Assembly (NCBI GenBank): GCA_963082875.1
Contig: OY720098.1
Location: 9,362,001-9,426,000 of the forward strand
From: Corella eumyota
Lineage: Eukaryota; Chordata; Ascidiacea; Phlebobranchia; Corellidae
Length of the DNA stretch: 64,000 bases
Direction: 5' to 3'
Shown: positions 11,933-25,400 of the stretch, in pieces
Layout of the letters: every line of letters begins with the position of its first letter
Numbering within the stretch: the first letter of the stretch is position 1
Made by a program: the position numbers and the translations under genes
Notes under the pieces: model-generated
What the model was told of the DNA's origin: nothing
What the model saw: the letters and a program-made list of their open reading frames with translations, nothing else
Databases searched by the model: none

Positions 11933-13875
11933 ATGAACCAAACGACCATCTCAAGCCTAACGTTTGATCCAACTCAAGATTATGCAACAACTTTTAGTAA
12001 CGTTACTGGGTTTAATTTATCAAATGACACGACACCGTAAGTTTTTCAAATTTTTATTTTGATGTTGTTAAAATATAGAAACTAAACCTTAATCGGATTA
12101 CAAAAAAAGTTTGGGTTTTGGAATTTTTCATTTGTACTTTCCTGATATGGAATTTGCTACCTATCGACTTTAATATTGTTGATGAAACAGCTTTCATTTA
12201 TGTTCGGCTATAAGATTTAAACAAAAACTATAAAAATGTCTACACGAGGCTACAACTAAAATATTATTTAAAATTAAACACTTTCTTGGAAAAAAATATA
12301 AAGTTACTCATTAAAAAATCAGATTGGTTTAAAAAAATGGTTTGCAAAACAACCATTTAATTTTTTATTTAATTTTAGGCCTTACATGAGACCCTTTGAT
12401 GAAACAGGAATAATTGTTTCTGCTGTAATTATCTTCACATTTCTTGTTTGTGGATTATTTGGAAATATTGTCACAATTTGCGTGATTGCAATTAACCCAA
12501 AATTAAAGTAAGTAATAATTTTTATTTATTAAAATAATTAAAGATTTTTATTTAAAATAAACTAATGCAATAAAAATATTTTTTAGGAATGTCTTTATGC
12601 ATTTTATTCTGTCACTTTGTGTTTCGGACCTTATCTCCGCTCTGATAAGTTGGTTATTTCTGTATAGAAGAACATGGGGATTCGACGTCTGGGCGCCGTT
12701 GCCAACCATATTCTGTAGAGTGCGTTAAAAAAATTCAATTTAACTAACAAAGGCATAATATAGAAACATTTCAATAAGCTGACGTTTTTTTTTAGTTTTA
12801 TTGGGCTACGGACTTGATGACAAATTATGTGACAGCTTTGCATATTTTCTCGTTCGCCATTTTACGTTACATTTCTATACAGTTTCCAATCCAGTTCTCA
12901 AAAATCAAATTACTGCAAGGGCGAGTAAGTAAGATTTCTGAGATCTTTAATCACTTGGTCATAGGTCTTCATGTTTTTTTATTTTTAGATTTGGATTGCC
13001 ACGATTTGGCTTCTTGCGTTTCTTGTAGGTTTTATTCCGTATTTCATTTTCTTTAACGCAACTCCAAAGGACCGAAACAGTGACGAACCGGATGCTAGGT
13101 GGCCTGCTTGTACCATAACAAGAGAATGGTAAATTAGTCAAGAGTAATAGTATACCAGTAATTATAAGTTATTTATTTCAGTGGTAGCTCTAGCATAAGG
13201 TAATGTAAATTACATACACTTTGTTGTGCATTTTTTTATGTAAAGAGTTAAATATGGGTTTTAATTAAGGTATCCACCCTACTTGGTATACGCGCGTTTT
13301 GGCTACTCCATATTCCTCTATGTCCCTTCCATTGGCACCGTACTGATGTCCATCCTTATTGCAATAACTGTTAGAAAAAGAACAACTAAAATGGAAACTT
13401 CTAAAAACGGGGACAAGAAACGGGCAAAGGAAAGGCAAGCGGTGTTACAACTGTCTCTCATCGTTCTTTCATTTTTGATTGGTTACGTCCCTTTTACAGG
13501 TTAACATTATATATAAGTTTTTAAACACTTGCCGAGAATTTTTACAAATATCCACCTTTTTAGATTATTGATCACTTGAAATTTTAAAAATCATTCATGT
13601 AAACAAATTTATTTTCAGCCTATGAGTTTTGGTCGGTGGTACCTCGTGCCAACACTCAATATTACATCTACTTTGATTACTGGTTTGGCATGAGCGAGTA
13701 CTTTCTACTTCGTTTCTCCGAGTGTCTTAATCCTGTTTTCTATAATCTTGGCTCGGCAAAAATGCGGCAATACACCAAACGTTTTCTATTGAAATATTGT
13801 TGCCGAAAAACAAGCACAGCTGAAGGTGGATCCTCGGCTAGTTCCGTCACAACTAAAATAAAAACTGTAGCATAG
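11933..13875 (+). CDS. Rhodopsin-like GPCR, tandem family copy 3
   Basis: Seven coding exons: 11933-12036, 12379-12507, 12587-12719, 12796-12924, 12989-13128, 13270-13499 and 13619-13875, giving 373 residues. N-terminal sequons are NQT, NVT and NDT. TM1 has GLFGN, TM2 has SLCVSDL, and Cys121 is the TM3 disulphide cysteine. The DRY position reads LRY (145-147), TM6 has GYVP (283-286), and TM7 has NPVFY (326-330). The cytoplasmic tail has a CC pair and ends in TVA rather than NFGV. Intron positions and several exon lengths (129, 129, 140, 230) equal those of copy 2, so the two arose by duplication of an intron-bearing gene. Ligand and G-protein partner are not inferable. Confidence 0.88.
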
Positions 13876-14678
13876 CAAATTTCATTTAAGATCTTCGATT
13901 TGTTCCATATCATTTATGTCGTTTGCTTGCTGTGTTATGACCTGGTAAGGTTTTTGATATTAACTAGGAAAGTGCAAAAATAGATGGTTTGTTGTAACCG
14001 TAGCTTAATTAACAGATTGTTATAAATAAAGGTCATAATTTTTTTTAAATATATATTTTTAGTTGTCCCATATATAGGTCCAAATCTTTTTGATAGCTAA
14101 GGGTTAATGTATATACTAGCATCTTTTGTAAAAAATCTTAGTTTAATTATATATTGATCATGTTTTACATTTATAAATACATTGTTTTTTTGTTATATTA
14201 GTTAACTAAAAAATTGTTATTCTGTTTAAATACAGGTGTGAACCTAAAATATCTTAATGTTTATTATCACAAGTTTAATTAAATCTATATACCTAGGTTA
14301 GGAGAATTTGGGATTTTTTTTTTAATTCAGTAGTGTGTTTATTTAGTAACAATTAGGCTTTAAAGGTTAGAAAGGTGACAATAAGAATGGGGAACATTGC
14401 TATAACTTTAAACGTATTCAGAAAATACAACTATAGATTTTTAAACCTTTTTTTATTTGAACTTGTATACAATAATAATTCCAAACTAATGCAAAAAAAA
14501 TATGACAAAAAGATGAATTTTGCTGTGGTTTAAAGATCGGATATAATTTTTAAATAAAGGGTAAACTTTATATTCCAAAAAAAGTATTACTATTTCCCTA
14601 TTTAAATGGTTACGAAAAAATGTTTCTAAAATGATTTATAAAAAAACTTTAAATTTTCTGAGAACTTGTTTTATATTT
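13876..14678. other. Convergent 3' intergenic, no gene seen
   Basis: AT-rich DNA between the ends of GPCR copy 3 and PSMD3. An AATAAA signal for the GPCR lies near 14023. Nothing else is recognised. Confidence 0.5.
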
Positions 14679-17531
14679 TTATTGAAAATCGTCTTCCTCA
14701 TCAGCCATTTCTTTCGCAAACTCAATATCTTGTTGTTCTCGTTCACGTCTTTCTTCAGCACTTTCCAGATCAATATGGTAAGACTTTGGTGGAAAACGCA
14801 TAGCCTAGTGCAATAAAATATTGTTGAATAAAGGTCTAAATTAAAGGGTTTTAATTATACAATTTTTGAAGCCAAAAATAATCTAATATTCAATTACTAA
14901 TCTAACAAATTATTACCTTCAAAAATAATCTATTACTTTTTAATTTATTACATTATATTATCTATTTCTGTATCTTAGCACACGTTTAATGTTGTTATAT
15001 TAAAATAATAAAGACACAGGACACTACTTACCATAATAGAGTTGCGATAAATATCCAAACAAAACGAGATGCGACTGTGAAAAGCTTTCTGTGGTTCTCT
15101 GGTGCTGTAAACATCACTCACGTCTTTTGTCTGCACAAATCCTTCACCGTGGTTAATCTCAGCTTCTATAACACCATCTCTAATAGACTGCAAGTCAAAA
15201 AAATGTAAAGATTAGAGTATGAAATAAATGACTAATTAAAATGGAAACTCGTGAAAAAGCATTCAATACGTACTTTTTTTACTTGCTTTTTTATTGGTTT
15301 TGGAATTAACAAAAAGCAATTGTTGTCAATTAAAACGCATTAACATACCATTAGGCAAAATTAAACTGTAAATCTTGAAAAACTAACTCTTACCTTTGCA
15401 ATAATAAACTCTGCATCTTCGGCTGAATCTAATTGTAACTTAGATGCGACATCTTCGAGCGATATACGAGAATAACCAGTAGATATTCGACGTACTCCTG
15501 CCTTTATAACGTTGTGCCGCACACGAAGTATAAGTGTGTAGTTCTTATCGCGTTCGAATGCCTCCCTGTATGTCTCTAAAGCATCCGTAAATGCGGCTAA
15601 GTCACCAGTCCTTACAGCTAGAAAAAAAAATGATATTTTAAATTTTATATCAAAATAGGTATTTACTACTGTATAAAGTTATAGTTATAGTTATATAGTG
15701 ACCAATTTCTTAATACAAACCTTGGGTTAGAACAAAATATGGAATAAGAGATTTCTTCATATCTGCTTGTTTAAATTGTGCCCGCTCGGGAATCTCCCCA
15801 AGCAGCAACTCAACAACAATCGCCAGCTTGGTAACCTATACAGAAAAAATGCAAAATTATAATACATCATGACTACTAAAATTTAAATTTTAAAATCTAA
15901 CTCTTTTGATTTAAACTCACTGTTTGCTTAAATCCAAGAGCAGTGGATTGTGGTGATTTACGAAGTGACATAGTCAGAGTTCTTCTTGCTTCAGAATACT
16001 CAAGCTGAATTGCCTTAATTCGACCTAAATATACACCCAGTAAAAAGTATTTATTAAAAGACTTGAAATATATATATATATTTTAATGGTAATACATCAC
16101 AGTCTAAAAGTAATGTTATTGCCCATATTTGATGCATTAAACATACCTGTGTAATACAAGTAGCGTGCCCATTCGTTGTTAGACGCTAACTCTGGAAAAG
16201 TCGACTTTGAAAACAATTTTTCAGCCTGATCGTACAAATTGTAACAAAGATAGTTCCTCAACAGAAGGTTAAGTAAAGTTGCTTGTGTGTCAACATCATG
16301 AACTAATGCTGAAGTTCTTAAGCGAGCATGAAGAACGCTAAAGAAATCATAACAAATAATTTTTTTGTGCATATATATATCTTTAATTATAATGTGGGTA
16401 GCTAGACACAATATGAAAAGCAGTATACTTTTTAGATTTTTAAATAGGTATTTAAAAATAATATTTATGCAATTTCTTTTTAATTACCTTCTCACATCTT
16501 CCAGCTTTCCAATTAACTCATAGACACGACTGTAGTAAAAGTAACATTTAGCAGCAAGTGGGTCAAGTGAACGTCGATTTTCATTTACCAATTTTGTTAC
16601 TAGTTTGTTGGCAAACTTAGTAGCAAAATTAAAAGACTAAAAAATAATAAACATTAAATTTGAACACTGGTCAAAATAAAAAACATCACAGAAATTGTCT
16701 AAATATTTTAATGATAAGTAATTCAAAAACACATACTTTTGTATCAAGTAAGTAAATTAGGATCAAAAGATAGTTGTAGACTTCAGTCTCAGCCAATCTC
16801 GGTACTTTTAAATGTCTTGAAGATGGTTTAGATTTTGGTTCATCACTGCTTTCTGCATCCATAGCACTCTATAATTATAAATTTATTTATTTTTAAATTT
16901 CTTCTATGTTTAAAAACTCAAAATTTAAATTTTTTACTTCTTCTTCTTCCAAATAAGAGAGTAGTTCTTTTTTTGATGCATCATCGTTTGGTTGTCTTCC
17001 ATTAAAAAACAATGCGACCAATTTTGAGATTACGTTTGCATTTAACTTTTTTCGTGTGCTGGGTAAAACACGAATAACTCGAAGAGTATGTCTCGGTTCC
17101 CTCATATTGACTGATCTCTCGATCATAATCCATTGCTCTCGAATATCTAAAAAATGAAAAAGATATAAATAAAAAATAAATAAATGTAAAATATTTAACA
17201 CATTACATCTTTAATAACTGACAGACTGAACAATATTAATTCTAGGTTAAGATAGGCAAAAATAATTTTAGGTTTAGATGAAATGCAACATTGACTTTTT
17301 TTAAGTTACAGAGCCAAAATTATTGTCTGATTGTGTATTAGTCAAAAAAAACATTATTGTTCAGATGTTACCTTCTACAGATGCAGCGTCGATATCAGCT
17401 TGGGTTTGAACTTTTGGTTCAGCCTTTTCACTGCTTTCAGATGTTTCTTCCTTCATTTCAACATCTTTAACGTCCTTCTTATCTGTTGCAGTTACCTTTT
17501 TTGAAGACTTTTCCTTTTTTGGAGTTCTCAT
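14679..17531 (-). CDS. PSMD3: 26S proteasome non-ATPase regulatory subunit 3 (RPN3)
   Basis: Ten exons in gene order: 17531-17372, 17146-16938, 16868-16737, 16636-16488, 16337-16147, 16024-15921, 15835-15721, 15617-15394, 15187-15032 and 14804-14679, giving 521 residues. That is close to the vertebrate length of about 530. The lysine/glutamate-rich N-terminus has a KEKE-like character. The middle has family-typical stretches such as [25 protein letters not shown] and [12 protein letters not shown]. The C-terminal PCI domain includes [29 protein letters not shown] and [20 protein letters not shown], and the acidic tail ends [20 protein letters not shown]. The protein is a scaffold subunit of the 19S lid, needed for degradation of ubiquitinated proteins in cytosol and nucleus. 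Identity rests on clear whole-length recognition. Confidence 0.96.
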
Positions 17532-18262
17532 ACTTCACCGAAAGTTTTAATTTACAAAAATCACAAAACTGTCAGACTGTAGTGTGTAAAACATAAAAAA
17601 TCAGAAAATAGAAGCACAAAGTTTTAAAGTAAATCTAATACATATCCTTAATACATAGGTAATTTAATTTGGCCTTTTAACACATAAAATAGAAACGCAT
17701 GAACATTAAAATTGTCAACTAATTTACTTAATACACTACAGTTCAAAATTCACATTGTCATTCTGCTGTCATGACATAAAAATGTAGTTGCAGACTGCCA
17801 GGAAATTCGTGGCATTTAAAGCGGTAATCATTTAATTTATCCTCGGTATGGCCGAACAAAATTTTAGGCCTTTTTTTTATACTATACCTTTTTTTTTATA
17901 CTTTTTTTTATACGAGTTTTTTTATACTAATTTACCTCAAATACTTTTATATGTTAGTCTATAATAAAATTTTTATTAATTTTGTTTAGTATAATAGAAA
18001 TTTGCATGTAAATATTACAATGAAATTAATAAATACAAAATAATCAATCAAATATTTTAACAAAGTTTATTTTACAAAAATACAAAAAACTGTCAATCGC
18101 CAATAAAATAATAAAAAAACACGTAAATCTATACAATATAAAAAAAGAAATAAAAAATATTATTCTAGCTGGATTAATCGTGGCCAAGGCAAAACAATTA
18201 AAGCAGCATTAAAAGCTTATTGTATAAAACAAAATATATAAATTCTCCTCTAATAAACAAAT
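17532..18262. other. Intergenic between two minus-strand genes, with TTTTTTTATAC tandem repeats
   Basis: This holds the PSMD3 promoter side and the 3' UTR of the upstream coiled-coil gene. At about 17872-17929 the motif TTTTTTTATAC recurs four times or so on the plus strand. No gene is seen. Confidence 0.5.
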
Positions 18263-20900
18263 TTATTTTCCGAACATTTGATTGACTGATAACGCAATCT
18301 CAAAATCTCGTTTATATTTAGTGCGAACATATTTCGTTTTTCTTGCCTCTTCAAATGAAGTATTGAAGTCGGGAAGAGTGTGTGCGGTTCTCATTCTAAA
18401 CAACATAAGACATTAATGTTAAAAGTTATTACAAAAGGTATATTGTGTTTTCAATGGACATTATAGTTTACCTTCCATCCGGTGCATACATATTCACGTC
18501 GAATATTAATTCTTCAGCTTTTTTGATGCTAGGTAACTGCACTGAATTTCTCTAAATTAATAAAAAAAAAGAAAATTTAAATTTTTTTTATTAAGTTTAT
18601 AAAACTTTTTTGTGTAAAGTTAATGAAAATTCGTGGGAAATAATAGTTTTACCTTTTGATTTAAATTTTTCTCCTTCGAACCGTCGTTTTCTGTCATGTC
18701 TTCTGCAAACGTGACATTCATAATATCAGGTGGTGTTACGACTTGACTCTTTCTCCTTTGTCTGGTGTCATCATCATTGCTTTGTTTCTCTCTTTGCTCA
18801 TCACTGATTGCTTTGTTTTTAGCGAGTTCTTCCTTGTTTATTAACTCATTGCGAAGAAATGATAAATGTTGAAGGTTCAGTGGAACAGATGTCGAAACTA
18901 CAAACACAATAGAACAAATTGTTTAATTTTGATTAAATTTAGCGGTTATTTTTATTAATAACTTTGTTGCGAGAAGCAATAACAACTTAAACAAAAGTAA
19001 CTAAAATTAAGACATTGTTCTCTGTCAGCTGGATCAATTTAATTAATAGATCTCTGGTTTAGCCTGATATAATAACAATATATTTTGGTTTTTACATTTT
19101 CTTCTTTGAGGAGCTTGTTTTTCTTTCCAGCTGTCGACCTTTTCTTGAACGGATTTGTTTTCTTTTTTCTGCAACTTTAATTTCTTTTTAGACTTTTCCT
19201 CGTAAAATTCGTTACTTGATTTGTAGCAGTGAGACCTGATAAAAAAAGTAGCTTAAAAAATGGTCGAAATTAAAAAAAAACTGTTTCAAAAAAAAAATTG
19301 TTTTCAAGTTTGTGTATATTACAGGTATTTCTACTCTAATTTAAAATTAATTTTTAATTTAAAATTAAATTTTTATTTATTTACGCGATAGATTTTTCCA
19401 ATTCTTTAACTGATTTTTTGTGCGTTTTGTTAGAACCAGGAGCACTGTGGTAACCAAAATAGTTTCTACCATAATCTAAAAAAAATTAAAAATAATTCAA
19501 AAAACACCCAAGTAAAAATAACCTAAAAACACTGGGCATGTATGCAATATAAATACAACAAAAACAATGTAAAATAGTTACAAAAATAATACTGTTTGTG
19601 TAATATTCAATTACCAATATTTCCGTCCACTTGTATCACGTTTTGGTTTTCAATGTTTTCAATATTATTGTCGCTCTTGGTGACGTCACTATTTTCGTGC
19701 GGTAAGTTGGGATGTGCTTTATGAATTACACCTGTAAACAAAGGGATGTATTGTTACTGTTACAGAATACAAGATACCTAATAATGAGAAAAACGTTCAT
19801 TTCCGATAGCCGACACCTGCTTTTTAAGAAAAATTACGTCAATGGTTTTAATAATAAACAACGCTTTTCACATAATATAACATTAAACGCCCTGTTTAGT
19901 TATGAGGACTATACATTTAGATACAGAATAAAATAACGTTAGCCTTATTTGATTGTGTATAATATTTCGTGTCAATGTTTGTGCTTTAACTACCTTGCGA
20001 TTTCTTTCGCTTGTTTTCGATATTTTTGTACTCGAACCTGAGACCTTGTAATTCTCTACGAAGCTGGTCTTGCTGTCTTTTCATTTCCGACATGTGATAC
20101 CTAGAAAAAAAAGTTAATTAAACTAGCCACAAAAATAATGTATCGAATTTTAACACTCACTCTAAGAAAATCCCACAGTAAGTTTTTGAGGCCGGGCATT
20201 AACAAAAGTTGACATGACGTGTAAATTAACAAACTATATGACAACAAAAAAAAATATATGACAACAAACTTAAAATAAACAATACTTAAAATATTTAAAA
20301 AATTATATGTTATAGTTTTGCCCTGTTAAATTGCAATTTAAAACTGATATAGGGTCATATATATATGTGGCAGAAAAAACCTATTTTATAGGACGTATAA
20401 TAAAATTTCGCGTTGTATGCCGTAGCCATTAGCAAAGCACATACTTTCTATAATATATATATCAAACTTGTAAAATAAATATTTACTAAGGCTGGTTAAC
20501 AAGTAAATTCTATCCCATTCCCACTCTCTTTATAGAGATTTCTTTTATAAATAAATCTTAGGTATTTTAGATTATGTAAAGTAGATATGTTGAAATGTTT
20601 GATCTTAAATTATAATAAAACATAAGCATTTTAAATAAAACACATCCCTCATGTATTTGTTCACAAGTATAAGTGCATTTTTAATCAATTTTTAACATGC
20701 CCTATTGGTAGCCTAAGTTTTTTGCTTGTAAAAAATTAATAGAAAAAAAGAAAAATTTATAAAAGAATTTTAATTTACTTCATTTCGTCGTCCAAACCAC
20801 CAGCCTCATTAAATTTTCGTGCCAATCGAATCTCAGCTCTTCGGTTTGCTTTCCTAGCTCCGTCAGCCCTTTTAACTAAGTCGTAGTTGTGGCCTTTCAT
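18263..20900 (-). CDS. Coiled-coil protein, possibly CCDC190-like
   Basis: Eight exons in gene order: 20900-20779, 20100-19994, 19731-19615, 19475-19385, 19235-19096, 18897-18653, 18551-18472 and 18395-18263, giving 344 residues. Residues 1-75 are a basic, heptad-rich helix (KANRRAEIRLARKF, then YHMSEMKRQQDQLRRELQ). The middle is polar and lysine-rich (KSKKKLKLQKKENKSVQEK) and probably disordered. The C-terminus ends ALSVNQMFGK after ARKTKYVRTKYKRDFE. From memory, the N-terminal pattern (charged helix, then YHxxxxxRxQxQLxxELQxL) and the IFGK/MFGK-like end resemble vertebrate CCDC190, which has no known biochemical function. I hold this identity only tentatively. No enzyme motif is visible. 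The neighbours, PSMD3 and KIF21, do not suggest a function. Confidence 0.8.
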
Positions 20901-22489
20901 GATCAAAGTTTAAAAGTTGCAAAAATAAAATAAAATTTCAATGAATCTAAAAATACAAATAAAATGTTCTTAAACGTATTTATATTTCTTATATATGATA
21001 CTTCAATGCCTTTTTGACTCCTACCTATCCAAACCCAGACTTCAGTTAACTGAATAAATGTTATGTGTATTCTCTCTTTAAATAGAACTCTTGTAGTCAG
21101 GATTAAAAAAAAACTTTTTATATATTCACGAAGAAGCGTACGGGTGAATCTTAATCCCTAAATTACAAATACCAGCTCAAAGCACTGTGGGCTTTTGTTG
21201 TTTTTACGGCTATGACGTCATCGCTCAGCTAAAGTCGTCACGTCGCAATTTGTTATAACAGGTTTACGATGCACGAAATTTTCCCATAGTTTTGTGGGAA
21301 TTAATTCTTTAAATTTAAATACAACTGTCCCCTAGCAACATTTACATAACGCTTTTGTATAAATGATGATTTTGTAAATCTTTTGTGTAGTCTGATTTTA
21401 ATAATTAGTAAATCTAGGTTCTCCTATTTAAGTTTTTATTCTTGGCTTATTTGCGTTTTGAATCGTATCTGATAACTGCGTCAGATTTACTTTGTAAATA
21501 ATACGAACAATAAGAAGATAGTTTTATTTCCGCCATGATAACGCGCTAAACTTTTTTCTGTTTTTTTTTAAATCTCTTTGCAAACCATTACAGCCATTCT
21601 TTAACTCAAACCGCATTTTAAATCGATAAAATAACAGAGGTAATCGACAATAAAAACTTTAAAATCAAGTTCAAAGCTAGGTATACAAAAACAACTGTCA
21701 AAACTTTGTCGCATTTTGTAAAAACAGAATATTGTAATATTGTCTGGCGCATATATGAGCTGTTTGTATTTTGTAGGCTACAGTTTTCTAGGCCAAACAC
21801 AAATACCTTAAGAGTTCGTAGAATTCGAACTATATATACTATTTCTCTTGACAAGGACCTGGTAAATATTGTTGATCTATTTCGAGAAAAAATTAATAAA
21901 CTGCTGGTAGCGGATAAACAATATTTTGGTCAAGACTTCAAAACATGTTCAAATATACGTCATACTATTTATACTTTGTTGTAAAATTTTATTGAAAGTC
22001 AGTGTAGTCTATAATTTGAGAAACAATACGTGCGACAATTTGAAACATTATATGTCGTATGATCAAAACAGTGAAACATTATCTGATATATTAGCCCTTT
22101 AATAATACTTTTCTTTGTTTTGCCGTTCATGTTTCAAAGAATTTAAGGATTGTTTTCTTGAGGGTCGTTTGCTTGTTTATGCATTATTTTAAAATTATTT
22201 ATTTTTTGGGTTATTAGAAAAAAATTTTATAAAAAGTTTAATTACTAAGTTTAAATATATCTTACTTTGTTTATGGTTTTCTGTATGGCTGTTTTATGCC
22301 GGCATTAATAATGTATTTTCAAAAATTTAAAACGTGAAAAAGATGTCGCACTTGGGCTACAATGTCTACTCACTGATTCCCAGTGTTTTTATTCAGTATC
22401 CAAAAATGATTTGTTGACATTTGGTCTTGTAAAGCGTTGAATGAAAAACTGTTCGTTTTTTTTATGGAAAACTAAATAAATTATAGAAA
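20901..22489. other. Divergent promoter region between CCDC190-like gene and KIF21
   Basis: About 1.6 kb between two divergently transcribed genes. A perfect CRE palindrome lies at 21213-21220. The open frames at 21618-21984 on both strands have no recognisable domain or codon logic and are treated as chance. Confidence 0.5.
21213..21220. promoter_or_regulatory. CRE/ATF-like palindrome TGACGTCA
   Basis: A perfect 8-base CREB/ATF site sits in the shared upstream region, about 310 bases upstream of the minus-strand start codon. Similar core sequences occur by chance in coding DNA in this window, so this is only a candidate. Confidence 0.3.
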
Positions 22490-25400
22490 ATGAGCACCAG
22501 TGTTAAAGTTGCTATTCGGTAAGTACGATCAATTAATTTTATTTATTTTGTATTAAAGCTGTTGGCTGCAATTATTAAAAAAATATTATCAAATTATCGT
22601 TTTTAAAGTATTTATTTTATATTCTTGTTTTATTTTTGTTAGTATTAGCAGTATTACTGCAAAATATTTTAATAGTTATTGTCTTATTCAAAAATCAACC
22701 AAAATAAGCGCACAGACACACAGTAACACAGGCACTTCCAATTTTGGACTAAACTTAAAAAAAATGTTGGTTGGCATTTAATGTCTATTTCAAATATGTT
22801 TTAACTTTTAGTATTCGGCCACAGCTGGCTCGAGAAATATTAGAAGCAAGTCGAGTTTGTACTTTTGTAACAGAAGGAGAACCTCAAGTAACATATTTTT
22901 TTTTTTATTTTTTTTTTTAAATAGGCTATATATATATACAAATTATTTAAAAAAATTAAAGATACACTGTCAGCTGTTGCTTTAGATATTTTATTTTTGT
23001 AATTCTAGTAAGAAAATAAAATTAAAAGACTAAGATTCATACTTAAAAAATTATATATAATGTTGAATTTTTTTTTTAGATAACAATTGGCTCAGAAAAA
23101 TCATTTACTTTTGATTATGTTTATGATGTATCAACCCAACAAGAAACTGTTTATGAAACTTGTATTAAAAGCTTAGTTGAAGGTTGTTTCGAAGGTTACA
23201 ATGCAACTGTACTTGCATATGGACAGGTAGGTCATTTTAACTATTAGTGGTTAAAAATTATTTTTAATTGCTAAACTGTATAAATATTTTTATTTTTTTG
23301 TAACTGTGCCAAATTATTTTGCCAATCTTAGGATAATGATGTAAATAATTAATTTGTTTCAAAAGTTAATAATATAAATATATATAGAAGTTATTGCTTT
23401 TTTAAAGAATATGAATAGGCTTTTAAAAATGCCAATGTTAATAGGACTTTTGTCTTTGCTTTAAAAGACATGTAAAATGTTAATGAATAATTTATTAGGG
23501 CAACTTTTTGTTTTGTCTAGCCTATTTTAATAAAATTTCTAGTTTTTTATGATTAAAAAATCCATAATACAAGATGGATTTAATAAATATATCCTTTTTT
23601 TATTGTTTAATTTGCAGACAGGTTCTGGTAAAACATACACCATGGGCACTGGTTTTGACGTAACCACTCGGCCTGAAGAAGTTGGAATTATTCCTCGTGC
23701 AATGTTGCATTTATTTGAGGGAATTCAAAAAAGGTCATTTAAAAATAAAAATTATAGTTCTATAACTATAAACATATGTGTTATTGTAATTGGCATGTAT
23801 TGAATTATAGTTTGGTAAGTCATATATTTTGTTGTTTAATTGTTTTTTGTAAATTATTTCTATTCATTACGTTTTGGTGAATAGTTGTTTTTAAATGAGT
23901 AACATATAAAATGTAATATTTGAATGTCCCATTTTACGCTGTTTTTTTTTATTTATTGATTTTATCTTTAGATTATTAAAAAAGTCTTTAGTTTAAAAAC
24001 AGTTTTAAAATATAAATAATTAATTTAAATCAATTCTTGTCCTTGCATAATACTTAAAAAATATACAATATGTTGCTTTGAAAAATATTTAGATACATAA
24101 ATTTCCTAATATAAATAATAAAATTAAAATTTTTTTTCAGAGTTGCAGCTGCAACTGAAGGTGGATTACCTCAACCAACTTTTATCGTTTCAGCTCAATT
24201 TTTAGAACTTTACAACGAGAAAATTATTGATTTGTTTGATGCTTCGAGCCCAGAACATAGGGTTAAAAATATTCAAAAATATCTATGTTGTATTTAGTTT
24301 AGATAAAAATTTTAAATATTGTTAGTTGTTTTGTATTAATTTGTAGTTAATTTTGATTTATAAATACATATTTACATTGATATGGTATTAAAATGTACCA
24401 GAAATTAATAATCAAAAATATACAAAAAGTTAATTGCTTTTTAATGTATTTGATATGCAGCAACAATCCAATATTAAAATTCACGAAGATACAAATGGGA
24501 ACATTCTTTTACTCGGTCTAACAAGCGTTCAAGTCACCTCCAGGGAGGATGTAAGAACAAATTAAAAATTTTAATTAAGTTTTTTATTACAAAAAACACC
24601 TTCAGGAATATAATAATTTCTGTAAATCTGTTTATGATTCTATTGTGTATTTATGAAATTTAATATTAAAATTCAAGTAAGAATTTATAAAACATGCCAC
24701 ATGTCATGGTTTTGAAACCTGATATTTAAAGTTTGATTCTAGCCTATGACATGTTTTAATACTTTCAAAAACAGTGACATTACTTCCCTTTGTTTATTTA
24801 AATCTGAAAATTTGAAGGACAAAATCGTAAGGTCAATAATATTTTACTTTGGGCTTAGTTGGATAGTTAAAAATTTAAATTTTTTACGAGAAATTAAAAG
24901 TAAAAAAAATAACGTCAAAATCTAGAATTTGGCTTAATTACATACTTCAAGAAACTAAATATTTATTTAACATCAATAAACAAACATATTCACCAAAAAA
25001 ACAGGTTTTGCTATTTATGTTGTGGTATTTACATAAGCCCAATAAGAGTTCCCAAGATGTCATAAAATTTGTATTGTGGTTTATATTTTGATAAGTACAA
25101 TGAAGTAGTAGGATTACGTCTCAGTGTGGCACTATTGTAGGTTATTAAATTTTTAACATGTTTTGTCCTACAATGTCTTAAGCACTTTATAAATACAATT
25201 TTATATCTTTTTACTGCTACACGCTAATTGCTTGTAATTTACAGTTTTAAATATATAATATATACTTAAACTATTAAAACCCAACATAATATAAAATACT
25301 GTGTAAAAAAATTATATATATCAACTATGTTTAAAATGAAAAATCATGATGTTATGAATATTTATATGTGTGTAAAACGGTAAAAAAAATTTAAACAAAA

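Noticed and set aside
21618-21984. Overlapping open frames of 78-92 codons on both strands
   Set aside because: They mirror each other, have no family features or splice context, and sit in a divergent promoter region.
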